20,625 nt of DNA from an uncultured Collinsella sp. (lineage in GTDB: Bacteria > Actinomycetota > Coriobacteriia > Coriobacteriales > Coriobacteriaceae): contig URTP01000017.1 in assembly GCA_900550835.1 (NCBI GenBank), positions 1-20,625 on the forward strand. The letters run 5' to 3'. Positions 1-6,475 of the stretch are shown here, piece by piece. Made by a program: the position numbers and the translations under genes. Under the pieces are notes generated by a model. The model was not told where the DNA came from, did no database searches, and saw only the letters and a list, made by a program, of their open reading frames with translations. The stretch's first letter is position 1. Every line of letters begins with the position of its first letter.

Positions 1-748
1 TGTGCTCTTCGATGGCAGCGCGGTCCTCGTCGGCAATATCCGGCTCGCACACCACGGCGTCCAAGCTGTCCAGTCGGCAGAAGGTGTAGAAGTCGCGTTT
101 GCCGATCTTGCTGGAGTCGGCGATCAGGTAGCGCGAGTCGGCCTTGCTAAAGGCGAGCTGCTGGATGCGGCCCTCTTCCATGTTAGACGTGGACACGTCG
201 CCGTTCAAAATGCCGTTGGCGCCGATATAGGCTGCGTCGATTCCCAGCGCGCGCAGGGTATCCTCGGCCATGGGCCCCACAAAGGCGGCGGTGCGGCGGC
301 GATACATACCGCCCACGAGGCACAGCTCGCAGTCTTCGCGCGCCTCGAGCAGGTTAAACACCGAAAGCGAATTGGTCACAATGCGCAGGCGAAACGTCGG
401 CAGCATCGAGGCCATCTGCTCAACCGTGGTGCCCGTACCCAAGAAGATGGTCGAGCCCTCCTCGATAAGCTCCACAGCGCGGCGCGCGATCTGCAGCTTT
501 TCCTCGGCATGCTTAGTACGCTTTTCGCTGTGCGAATACTCATGGCGCAGCATAGCGTGCGGACGGCCCTGTGCACTGCGGGCTCCGCCGTGCACGCGCT
601 CGATCTCGCCTAGGCTCGCAAGTTCTTCGAGGTCGCGGCGAATCGTCATGTCCGAAACGCCCAGCGCATCCGAAATCTCTTTGACCGAGACCGTGCCCTG
701 CTCCTCGAGCAGCTGACGAACCTTATCCTGTCGCTCTGCCTTAATCAC
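1..748 (-). CDS. DeoR/GlpR-family sugar-responsive transcriptional regulator (3' end outside window)
   Basis: A DNA-binding repressor-type protein of the DeoR family, which normally senses a phosphorylated sugar. The visible 249 codons begin IKAERQDKVRQLLEEQG after a GTG start. The winged helix-turn-helix lies at about residues 20-41 (VSVKEISDALGVSDMTIRRD, the family signature), followed by RVHGG. The C-terminal sensor domain shows the ribose-isomerase-like sugar-phosphate loop FLGTGTTVEQMA, then AAYIGANGI and IADSSKIGK, all typical. The GTG at 748-746 is chosen because GAGGAT sits about 8 nt upstream and an in-frame stop lies shortly before; there is no in-frame ATG. The family is about 250-260 aa, so only a few residues are missing. 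It is transcribed away from galM across a shared 206-nt region, which suggests it regulates galM or itself. The cognate sugar cannot be read from sequence. Confidence 0.9.
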   Translation of the reverse strand, partial: MIKAERQDKVRQLLEEQGTVSVKEISDALGVSDMTIRRDLEELASLGEIERVHGGARSAQGRPHAMLRHEYSHSEKRTKHAEEKLQIARRAVELIEEGSTIFLGTGTTVEQMASMLPTFRLRIVTNSLSVFNLLEAREDCELCLVGGMYRRRTAAFVGPMAEDTLRALGIDAAYIGANGILNGDVSTSNMEEGRIQQLAFSKADSRYLIADSSKIGKRDFYTFCRLDSLDAVVCEPDIADEDRAAIEEH

Positions 749-954
749 GATGAATCCTCGCCGTTCTTTGCGCGCATATCATTCAAACAGTAACGAACAA
801 ATTGTATCAGACTCGTACGCGTCAAAAATGAACGCCCGCACAGCTCCAATCATCACTTTTTTGAGAAAAATACCCCCAGCTTTAGTGGGGTGTAGTGATA
901 ATCTCGCCTGTTCGCGCTACAGTTTGTCGGAAATACCTCGATGTTAGGAACCAA
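749..954. promoter_or_regulatory. Divergent regulatory region between the DeoR regulator and galM
   Basis: This 206-nt gap holds the promoters of both divergent genes. At 873-888 there is an inverted repeat, CCCCA and TGGGG separated by a short A/T-rich loop, directly followed by TGTAGTGATAAT (891-902), whose GATAAT is a fair -10 element reading toward galM. The inverted repeat lies where the -35 would be, so it is a candidate DeoR operator. No good -35 hexamer is visible at the correct spacing. This is inference from position and symmetry only. Confidence 0.4.
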
Positions 955-2007
955 ATGATCACTTCCGAGCTTTTCGGCACCGCGCCGTGCGGTACCCCCG
1001 TTCATCGTTACACCCTCAACGGGCCCGAGATCTGCGTTCGCATTATGGACTATGGCGCCACGGTGCTTGGTATCGATGTGCCCGACATTCCCGGCAACGT
1101 GCGCGATGTGGTGCTGGGCTTCGATAAGCTCGAGGATTACTTTGACAACCCCGCCTGCTTTGGCGCGACCATCGGCCCTGTGGCAAACCGCACCGCTGGC
1201 GCCACGATCGCCATCGACGGCACGGACTGGCATATGCCCGCCAACGAGGGCGCCAACAACCTGCACAGCGACCTTGAGCACGGCCTGCACAAACGTGTGT
1301 GGGATGTTGAGCTCGACGAGGTCCATAACGCCGTGCGCATGACCACCTCGCTTAAGGATGGCGAGCTGGGCCTGCCCGGCAACCGAACCTTTACGGCCGT
1401 GTTTACCGTTACGCGCACCGGCGTCTTCCGCATCGAGTACGGTTGCGAGAGTGACCGCGCCACGTACGTGTCCATGACCAACCACACGTACTTTAACCTT
1501 GCCGGTCATAACGCCGGCATGGACTGTGAGCACTTCTTTGTTGCCAACGCTGCCCACTACCTGCCCATCAACGAGCAGAACATCCCCACCGGCGAGATTG
1601 CTCCGGTCGAGGGCACGCCGTTTGACTTCCGTGAGCTGCGCCCCGTTGCACCCGGCATGGAGGCCGACGACCCGCAGATTAAGCAAGCCCGTGGCTACGA
1701 TCACTGCCTGTGCATCGATGGCTATCAGTACGGGCGCAACCTGCGTCGCGCGATGCACGTTGAGGAGATGTGGACCGGTCGCGAGCTGGACTACTACACC
1801 ACCGCCCCGGGCGTGCAGCTCTACACCGGCAACTGGCTGGGCGACGAGCACGCCAAGGACGATGCCAACTATGGCTGGGGCGCCGGCTTTGCCCTCGAGG
1901 CAGAGATGTACCCCGACACGCCGCACCAGCCGCTATTCCCGCAGGGCATTGTGGGCCCGGGTCACCCCTACAGCAATGTGATCGAGTACCACTTTATGAG
2001 GCACTAA
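955..2007 (+). CDS. galM: Aldose 1-epimerase (mutarotase)
   Basis: Interconverts alpha and beta anomers of free aldohexoses such as galactose and glucose in the cytoplasm, feeding the Leloir pathway. The 350-aa product has the full galactose mutarotase fold signatures: NRTAG near residue 80, NNLHSD with His104, the NHTYFNL block with the catalytic acid His177, YDHC near 250, and the catalytic base Glu315 in GFALEAEMYPD. The start at 955 is preferred over an upstream in-frame ATG at 895: it is preceded by AGGAA, it matches the usual family N-terminus, and the extra 20 residues look like translated promoter. It is alone on its strand, divergent from the DeoR regulator, and followed by a hairpin at 2034-2067. 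A second, more distant epimerase of the LacX type lies at 7635-8516. Confidence 0.95.
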   Translation: MITSELFGTAPCGTPVHRYTLNGPEICVRIMDYGATVLGIDVPDIPGNVRDVVLGFDKLEDYFDNPACFGATIGPVANRTAGATIAIDGTDWHMPANEGANNLHSDLEHGLHKRVWDVELDEVHNAVRMTTSLKDGELGLPGNRTFTAVFTVTRTGVFRIEYGCESDRATYVSMTNHTYFNLAGHNAGMDCEHFFVANAAHYLPINEQNIPTGEIAPVEGTPFDFRELRPVAPGMEADDPQIKQARGYDHCLCIDGYQYGRNLRRAMHVEEMWTGRELDYYTTAPGVQLYTGNWLGDEHAKDDANYGWGAGFALEAEMYPDTPHQPLFPQGIVGPGHPYSNVIEYHFMRH

Positions 2008-2033
2008 GCCCATAACGCAACATATCGCACAGC

Positions 2034-2067
2034 AGCGCCCACCGGCACCTCCCCCGACGGGCGCTTT
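2034..2067 (+). terminator. Probable terminator of galM
   Basis: AGCGCCC (2034-2040) and GGGCGCT (2059-2065) form a 7-bp GC-rich stem followed by TT. The loop is long (18 nt) and the T run is short, so termination is plausible but not strong. Confidence 0.5.
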
Positions 2068-2084
2068 ACTACCTAGTCGCCTGC

Positions 2085-2121
2085 GACGTTCTTAAACGAC
2101 TAGTCGTTGTGGGCACTCTTT
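2085..2121. repeat. Copy A of a ~36-nt repeat flanking the AAA ATPase gene
   Basis: GACGTTCTTAAACGACTAGTCG and then TTGTGGGCACTCTTT. It matches copy B at 3622-3657 in the same orientation at about 30 of 37 aligned positions. This copy contains the perfect 14-bp palindrome AACGACTAGTCGTT (2095-2108). It lies just downstream of the AAA ATPase gene. Confidence 0.6.
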
Positions 2122-2201
2122 GTCGAATGTGGCCGCCGCATCATCGATGATGCCGTGTCCTCGCGCGCAATGGTGGCGTCCGTCCCGCTTCGACCGTCGC
2201 G

Positions 2202-3467
2202 TTACGGCGCGAGAACATCCAGCGGAACAACTTGGACGCCACGCTCGGTAACATAGGCTTGCGAACCAAACCCGATGATCACGACTTTCGAAACCGGCGG
2301 GTTGTTTCCGGCGGCAACCATGCGTTTCTCGACAGCAACAAGGCTGTCAGACGCCTCTTCGATTTGAGCAGAGCTGAGTTTAACTTCGACCGGAATCCAC
2401 GTTCCGCCGGGAGCCGCAATGACCGCATCGACTTCTAGATCGCGAGAATCATGATAGTGATAGAGGCCCATTCCGTTTGCTCGCGCATAAACCCACAAAT
2501 CATGAAGCACCAGCGATTCAAAAAGCAGTCCGAGCGTCTTGAAATCTAGCAGTAGTGTCTCCGGGGTCGCCCCGAGTGCGGCGGCCGCCAGCGACGGGTC
2601 GGCGAGGTGATGCTTCTTTGAGTCTCTTAAATGCACCGGAGATCTCATTGCAGGGTTCCATGCGGGAATATCGCGAACGAAACTAACCCGAGCAAGAAGA
2701 GATATATATGATGCCGCCGTCTGTCTCGACACCTCTCCGCCAAGATCGGCTACGAGCGTCTTGAGTGTCGCCAAAGTGGATTCATTGCGCGCAAGCGATT
2801 CGATGACGGCTTTGACCTTCTCAGGGTCGCGGCGAGAGCCATCAACACGAGATAAATCTTCTTCGGCGACTATGCCGATATAGCGTTTGGCCATCGCGGA
2901 CGCCGCCCGCGCATCGTGTCCGACCGCGGCGGGCCATCCACCGCGAACAACGCACTCGGCAATCGAGGCAGAATCCAGCGACCCGAAAGCTCCATTGAAC
3001 TTTTCGCCAGAAATAATGCCCGATAGCTTAACCGCACCGCTGGATTTCCCGAGTTCGAAAAGCGTCATGGTGTCCATGCGCAGTTTGGCGAATCTTCCAG
3101 CGCCGCTGTGCATCGGGCGTTCGTCGTCTCGCGGTGTTGCCGATCCCGTAAATATGAACTGGCCAGGCTCACCGCCGCGGTTGTCGCACTCAAACCGTGC
3201 CGCGTCCCAGAGTTTCGGAACCTCCTGCCACTCGTCAATCAGCCGCGGCCCCTCGCCGGAAACGGCAAGAGCCGGATCCGTCTCGGCGCGTAAGCGATTC
3301 TCGAAGTTGCGGGACGGGTCCATGAGAAGGAGCCTGGACGCCGCACGGGTCTCGGCCGTGGTCGTCTTTCCACACCATTTCGGTCCTTCGATGAGAACGG
3401 CACCGAATATACCCAGCAGCTGGTCGAGCTCATTTTCGACAATTCTAGTGTAGTACTTTTTTGGCAT
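2202..3467 (-). CDS. AAA-family ATPase with DUF4143 C-terminal domain
   Basis: A 421-aa member of the widespread, poorly characterised AAA_14/DUF4143 ATPases, often found as isolated accessory genes. The Walker A motif is GPKWCGKT at about residues 28-35, Walker B is LIDEW at 76-80, and FIFTGSATP near 105-112 fits sensor 1. The middle part looks like the usual helical DUF4143 region. Near the C-terminus, EVDAV (Asp347) and PVEVK (Glu361, Lys363) give the spaced D...ExK pattern of the PD-(D/E)xK nuclease-like fold seen in this family. An in-frame ATG 12 nt earlier (3479) exists, but the ATG at 3467 has GGTGA at a suitable distance and is preferred. It stands alone, flanked by direct repeats, with an AT-rich upstream region unlike its neighbours, which suggests acquisition by transfer. 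Function is unknown; claims of antitoxin or defence roles would be speculation. Confidence 0.85.
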   Translation of the reverse strand: MPKKYYTRIVENELDQLLGIFGAVLIEGPKWCGKTTTAETRAASRLLLMDPSRNFENRLRAETDPALAVSGEGPRLIDEWQEVPKLWDAARFECDNRGGEPGQFIFTGSATPRDDERPMHSGAGRFAKLRMDTMTLFELGKSSGAVKLSGIISGEKFNGAFGSLDSASIAECVVRGGWPAAVGHDARAASAMAKRYIGIVAEEDLSRVDGSRRDPEKVKAVIESLARNESTLATLKTLVADLGGEVSRQTAASYISLLARVSFVRDIPAWNPAMRSPVHLRDSKKHHLADPSLAAAALGATPETLLLDFKTLGLLFESLVLHDLWVYARANGMGLYHYHDSRDLEVDAVIAAPGGTWIPVEVKLSSAQIEEASDSLVAVEKRMVAAGNNPPVSKVVIIGFGSQAYVTERGVQVVPLDVLAP

Positions 3468-3600
3468 ATTTATCACCATTGCTACCAGCGCGTTTAACTT
3501 AATTTACAGTTTACATTTAACCAAATTTCGGTTCTGTGATTAACCATATTAACGCAATTCAATTAACGAAACAGATTTAGGAGCCATTTTTGCGAACGGC
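3468..3600 (-). promoter_or_regulatory. AT-rich upstream region of the AAA ATPase with a phased TTAAC array
   Basis: This stretch is much richer in A/T than the surrounding genes. TTAAC occurs at 3494, 3517, 3540 and 3563, exactly 23 nt apart each time, with one extra copy at 3549. The units share a loose consensus TTAACnaAaTT. Evenly spaced short direct repeats upstream of a gene usually bind a protein cooperatively; the ATPase gene reads away from it on the minus strand (as GTTAA). The binding factor is not known. Confidence 0.45.
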
Positions 3601-3621
3601 TTAAGCTGTGGTGCAGCCATT

Positions 3622-3657
3622 GACGTTCTAAAAGACTAGTCGAAAGGGACACTCTTT
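3622..3657. repeat. Copy B of the ~36-nt repeat flanking the AAA ATPase gene
   Basis: GACGTTCTAAAAGACTAGTCG then AAAGGGACACTCTTT, in direct orientation to copy A at 2085-2121. The shared core is GACTAGTCG and the shared tail is CACTCTTT. The two copies bracket 1.5 kb that contains only the ATPase gene and its upstream region. Confidence 0.6.
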
Positions 3658-3713
3658 TCATAGCTCCGACACATGCGCCAACATGCCTGAAATCGGCGCG
3701 CTACAGATTGCGC

Positions 3714-3845
3714 CCATCTACTACTTTTACTCCCGCACCCCTGACCATACGCCCCTATTTTCAAAAATTGCACGTTCGCTACCTGCAGTTTTAATATTGC
3801 GATTTTCATCGTGCTTCGAGGTAAGCGACCAAAAGTAGTAGATGG
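3714..3845. repeat. 15-bp perfect inverted repeat with 102-nt interior, in a gene-free stretch
   Basis: CCATCTACTACTTTT at 3714-3728 and its exact reverse complement AAAAGTAGTAGATGG at 3831-3845. The interior has no convincing gene. The whole gap 3480-3921 between the ATPase and the orphan EIIB holds only repeats; a possible 82-codon minus-strand frame here has no family features and spans the repeats. Confidence 0.6.
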
Positions 3846-3921
3846 CCCCAATTCCTGGCCGAGGGTATCTCGCCGCTCCTCCACGGGAAAATACGATCCG
3901 TTTTCCTCCGCCCCCAGGTAA

Positions 3922-4404
3922 TCACGCGAGCAGGTTCTCGATGGGATCGGGGTCGGAGCTGGGGAGATAGCGGATTTCCAGCTCTATGCCGAGCTCTTGC
4001 AGCTCTTTGAAGGCGGCAACGTCCGCATCGTCTATGGCGACTGCAGGCGTCACGGAACGCTTGCCCTCCCCCGCACGCATATGGCCGACGCTGATCTTGG
4101 TGATGGGCACCCCGCCCTTAACCAGAGCCAGCGCGTCGACAGGCGAGGCAACCATAATCAAGATCAATTGGCGCGGCGTTGCGGTATGAATGATGTCGAT
4201 GGTCCTTTGCACCGAGAAAAACCGCGTCCACACGCCCTCGGGCGCCGCGACCCTCATAGGCGCCCACTTGCGCGAATCAGCCGCAATCTCGTCGTTGACG
4301 ACCAGGACAAGGTTAGTGCCTGCGACTTCGTTCCACAGCTCAACATCTTGCCCATAGATAAAGCGATCATCGATACGCGTAAGGAGAATCTTGGGCTGGG
4401 CCAT
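3922..4404 (-). CDS. Orphan PTS system mannose-family EIIB-like protein, phospho-site His replaced by Tyr
   Basis: A 160-aa cytoplasmic protein that is full length and collinear with the EIIB of the PTS operon at 14783-15265, also 160 aa. Both begin MA.P.ILLTRID and share TRFFS, TIDII/TIDVI, ALVKGGVPI, and the near-identical stretch DADVAAFKELQELGIELEIR. EIIB of this family is phosphorylated on the His in RID-R-hydrophobic-HGQ. Here the motif reads RIDDRFIYGQD: residue 17 is Tyr (codon TAT at 4356-4354) where the paralog has His17. One C-to-T change in a His codon would suffice. The start at 4404 has GAGG about 7 nt upstream and matches the paralog; longer in-frame extensions run into the tRNA region. 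No EIIA, EIIC or EIID is adjacent. It probably cannot carry phosphate by the normal route; a regulatory or decaying copy are both possible. Confidence 0.85.
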   Translation of the reverse strand: MAQPKILLTRIDDRFIYGQDVELWNEVAGTNLVLVVNDEIAADSRKWAPMRVAAPEGVWTRFFSVQRTIDIIHTATPRQLILIMVASPVDALALVKGGVPITKISVGHMRAGEGKRSVTPAVAIDDADVAAFKELQELGIELEIRYLPSSDPDPIENLLA

Positions 4405-4543
4405 CGCCGCCTCGTTTCGTTCGGCATCCATACGAACAGGATGCCGACAGCTGACTCGACAGCAGGTCAAGCACCAAAGAGGCGTCGCAGACATCACGCC
4501 TTCAATATTAGTGCATGAAAAGTGAGAAAAGCTGCCAGAACCC

Positions 4544-4572
4544 TTGCGCGGATTTGCGATGTCCCGTATCAT
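4544..4572 (+). promoter_or_regulatory. Promoter of tRNA-Thr
   Basis: TTGCGC (4544-4549), a 17-nt spacer and TATCAT (4567-4572) lie 40 nt before the tRNA, giving a transcription start shortly before the mature 5' end. Confidence 0.6.
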
Positions 4573-4611
4573 AGACAGCCGTTGACGCCTCAGTTGCGTC
4601 ACCACATGGCC

Positions 4612-4687
4612 GCCAGCGTAGCTCAGTTGGTAGAGCACCGCTCTCGTAAAGCGGGGGTCACCGGTTCGAGCCCGGTCGCTGGCTCCA
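4612..4687 (+). tRNA. tRNA-Thr, anticodon CGT
   Basis: A 76-nt cloverleaf with acceptor stem GCCAGCG/CGCTGGC, D arm GCTC-AGTTGGTA-GAGC, anticodon stem CCGCT/AGCGG with loop CTCGTAA (anticodon CGT, reads ACG), T arm CCGG-TTCGAGC-CCGG and an encoded 3' CCA (4685-4687). All arms pair without mismatches of note. Confidence 0.96.
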
Positions 4688-4699
4688 TTGAACAAGATA

Positions 4700-4721
4700 G
4701 CCGCCTTCGGGCGGCTTTTTT
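4700..4721 (+). terminator. Rho-independent terminator of tRNA-Thr
   Basis: GCCGCC-TTCG-GGCGGC followed by six T residues, 13 nt after the tRNA CCA end. The UUCG tetraloop and U run are textbook. Confidence 0.93.
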
Positions 4722-4944
4722 GTTGCCGATTTTGAGTGCGTGCGCGCCAATCCAAGCATCGCCACGTCAACAGCGGCCCACTCGGTGGACTTCGGGTTTA
4801 ATGCTTAGGGGCGGGGATTTACCAAAGTGAAATTTTAATGAAAAGAAACCCAGCTGCAACAATTGCCATGGTGAGGGCTCGAATTGGCCATATAGATCTA
4901 AAATAGTCACAATATACAAATGTCGAGAGGCATTGGGGATATAG

Positions 4945-5454
4945 ATGAAAAGAACTAAGGGTTTTCTTTTGTTGGTATTGATGCTGCTCGGACTGTTCTG
5001 CCTGAGTGGCCCTTCTTGGGCCGAGGCTGTCTGTCCTGAAGGTGAGCCTCAGCAGTCTTATACGGGCAGCCTGCTGATAACTGCTAAGGAGGGCGATGCC
5101 GACTCTCAGTCTGGGGTAAATCCCCTTGTCACTTTTGAGGGGGACGGCGGAACGGTCAAGCTTGACCATATTGGTAGCGGGATTTTGAGGTGGCAAGTTC
5201 TTCCGGACAAAATTGCGAACGATCCCTTCTCTTTTGCTGGAACGATATATCTATACAAGGTTGTGAGCGGAAAACAAAAATACGTCGATTGCTATCCGAC
5301 AAACGGGTCTGGAATTGCATTCACCGGCATTTCGGGGCAGATTGATACACATGTACGAAAGGGAACCTATGTGGTGCGTTGGGTTGGAGCTGCTGCAGGC
5401 CCGATATGGATTGCGGTCTTGCGCCCCGATGTCCAAATAGGTTTCTCTCTCTAG
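4945..5454 (+). CDS. Secreted hypothetical protein with Sec signal peptide
   Basis: I do not recognise the family. The 169-aa product begins MKRTKG followed by a strongly hydrophobic run LLLVLMLLGLFCLSG and a likely signal peptidase I site after SWAEA, about residue 28. The mature part, about 140 residues, is polar with alternating hydrophobic residues and many Gly (FEGDGGTVKLDHIG; GTYVVRWVG), suggesting a small beta-rich extracytoplasmic domain. Two Cys remain after cleavage (near residues 30 and 116), so a disulfide is possible. GGGGAT lies about 7 nt before the ATG. The next gene starts 14 nt after its stop, so the two form an operon. Codon use is less GC-biased than in neighbouring genes, which hints at recent acquisition. 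A 223-nt gene-free stretch (4722-4944) precedes it; I see no clear promoter there. Confidence 0.75.
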   Translation: MKRTKGFLLLVLMLLGLFCLSGPSWAEAVCPEGEPQQSYTGSLLITAKEGDADSQSGVNPLVTFEGDGGTVKLDHIGSGILRWQVLPDKIANDPFSFAGTIYLYKVVSGKQKYVDCYPTNGSGIAFTGISGQIDTHVRKGTYVVRWVGAAAGPIWIAVLRPDVQIGFSL

Positions 5455-5468
5455 ACGGGAAGTTGCTC

Positions 5469-5834
5469 ATGGACGCCATATATGACGGAGATGACTGGGT
5501 CGATCACTATACTTGGCGCCTGGTCGGCTCGAACGACAATGGGGATGTGGTGTTTGATGGACTATGTCCAAAGCATCTCCATCCTTTTGTCTCGTCGTTA
5601 ATTGAGAGTTCCGCTCGTGTTGCCCCCTACAGCTCGGCATCGCTTCATGATACGGACGTTTTGAAGACCATAAGGGAATCAATTGACGATGGCACGATGA
5701 GCGGCCCGCTGTTTTCTCGGCTTGTGGGGCTAGATGAGATTGGCTCGAAACGACTGCTTGCGGGCGAAAAAGTGGAACTCACTTATCGGTCGATGATTTC
5801 AATCCTGCGGCTAGCCGATGTTCTTCGCAAATAA
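5469..5834 (+). CDS. Hypothetical protein, possible degenerate HTH at C-terminus
   Basis: Unrecognised 121-aa cytoplasmic protein with no signal peptide or membrane segment. The start at 5469 is chosen because GGGAAG lies 6 nt before it, partly overlapping the region just after the upstream stop; earlier in-frame starts would lie inside the secreted protein gene. The N-terminal half is acidic (DAIYDGDDWVDHYTWRLVG). The last ~35 residues, from GLDEIGSKRLLAGEKVELTY through RSMISILRLADVLRK, resemble the second half of a Cro/CI-type helix-turn-helix, where the recognition helix is followed by a small hydrophobic helix, but the first half of that motif is not clear. It is translationally close to the secreted protein gene, which suggests a shared role. 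Function is unknown. Confidence 0.65.
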   Translation: MDAIYDGDDWVDHYTWRLVGSNDNGDVVFDGLCPKHLHPFVSSLIESSARVAPYSSASLHDTDVLKTIRESIDDGTMSGPLFSRLVGLDEIGSKRLLAGEKVELTYRSMISILRLADVLRK

Positions 5835-5849
5835 ATGAGGCTTCCCTAT

Positions 5850-5907
5850 TCAAAAACAGAAAACCCCGCCAAACGTGATTTCCCTAGGGAAAACCCGTTT
5901 GGCGGGG
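5850..5907 (-). terminator. Strong terminator of the yhcH-end minus-strand group
   Basis: A 12-bp perfect stem, CCCCGCCAAACG (5864-5875) with CGTTTGGCGGGG (5896-5907), enclosing a 20-nt loop that itself contains TTCCCTAGGGAA. On the minus strand it is followed by TTTTCTGTTTTTG, so it terminates leftward transcription. On the plus strand there is no T run, though the hairpin also lies after the convergent gene ending at 5834. Confidence 0.88.
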
Positions 5908-5912
5908 TCCTA

Positions 5913-5938
5913 GCGTGATTTCCCTAGGGGAATCACGC
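5913..5938. repeat. Second palindromic hairpin sharing sequence with the adjacent terminator loop
   Basis: GCGTGATTTCCCTAGGGGAATCACGC is almost a perfect 26-nt palindrome. Its first 16 nt from position 5914, CGTGATTTCCCTAGGG, are identical to 5874-5889 inside the neighbouring terminator. The two structures could therefore pair with each other as well as with themselves. Confidence 0.7.
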
Positions 5939-5969
5939 CATCAGACGAACAACTCAGCCGAGCAGCGCG

Positions 5970-6443
5970 TTACTCCTCCCAGTAAGCGTCTGCAAGCAGC
6001 TTAAAGCAGATCTTCTTGACCGGCTGTGCGCCATCTCCCGGGAACTCGAGCGTGGGCATGTGGGGCTCGCCGGCAACGAACAGCGCGAATTTGTCGTCGG
6101 CAAGATCGCCGGCGATCGAGGCGTCGGAATCGACCAGGTCGTAGTCGTCCTTCTCGTCAAACTCCTGGACCAGCGTCAGGCTGCCCGTGGCAACCTTAAA
6201 GGCCTCACGACCCTCGACGTCAATCTGCAAGTCGTGATAGCGCTGATGCGTCTCGTAGTGAGCCTCGGCCTCGGGACGCGTCGTGGGAGCCATGACGTTC
6301 GCAAAGACCTTGTCGCCCAGAATCGGATGGCTGCCGACCTCGAGCTCCGCCGGGTCGTTCTCCTCGAGCCAGTCGATCAGCACATCGAGACCCTTGAGCA
6401 TTCCGCGGTATTCCTCGATATCGCCCAATGCACCGTAAATCAT
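5970..6443 (-). CDS. YhcH/YjgK/YiaL family protein (DUF386)
   Basis: A 157-aa cupin-like cytoplasmic protein of the family that includes EbgC, YiaL and the sialic-acid anomerase NanQ. Members usually accompany sugar or amino-sugar catabolic genes and are thought to act on anomeric or open-chain sugars. The protein starts MIYG as many members do, and contains the conserved metal-site region HYETHQRYHDLQIDVEGRE near residues 62-80, with later PGDGAQPVKKICFK matching the typical end ('H-P-G-[ED]-x-H-x-P' region is here degenerate). AGAGGGGAT lies about 6 nt before the ATG. It is the last gene of the minus-strand group with the nagA remnant and lacC upstream, and the terminator at 5850-5907 follows. 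The context suggests handling of a galactosamine- or tagatose-related sugar. Confidence 0.85.
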   Translation of the reverse strand: MIYGALGDIEEYRGMLKGLDVLIDWLEENDPAELEVGSHPILGDKVFANVMAPTTRPEAEAHYETHQRYHDLQIDVEGREAFKVATGSLTLVQEFDEKDDYDLVDSDASIAGDLADDKFALFVAGEPHMPTLEFPGDGAQPVKKICFKLLADAYWEE

Positions 6444-6475
6444 CTAAATCCCCTCTCGGATCGTTTATTTGGCAG

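Noticed and set aside
853..1926. 357-codon open frame antisense to galM
   Set aside because: It has low-complexity Val/Gly/Ala-rich composition typical of the reverse of a GC-rich gene, no ribosome site, and galM on the other strand has all catalytic motifs.
3636..3884. 82-codon minus-strand frame
   Set aside because: It spans copy B of the repeat and the 15-bp inverted repeat, has no ribosome site and no family-like features.
4612..5960. Integrative island using tRNA-Thr as attachment site
   Set aside because: I found no repeat of the tRNA 3' end downstream and no integrase gene in the window.
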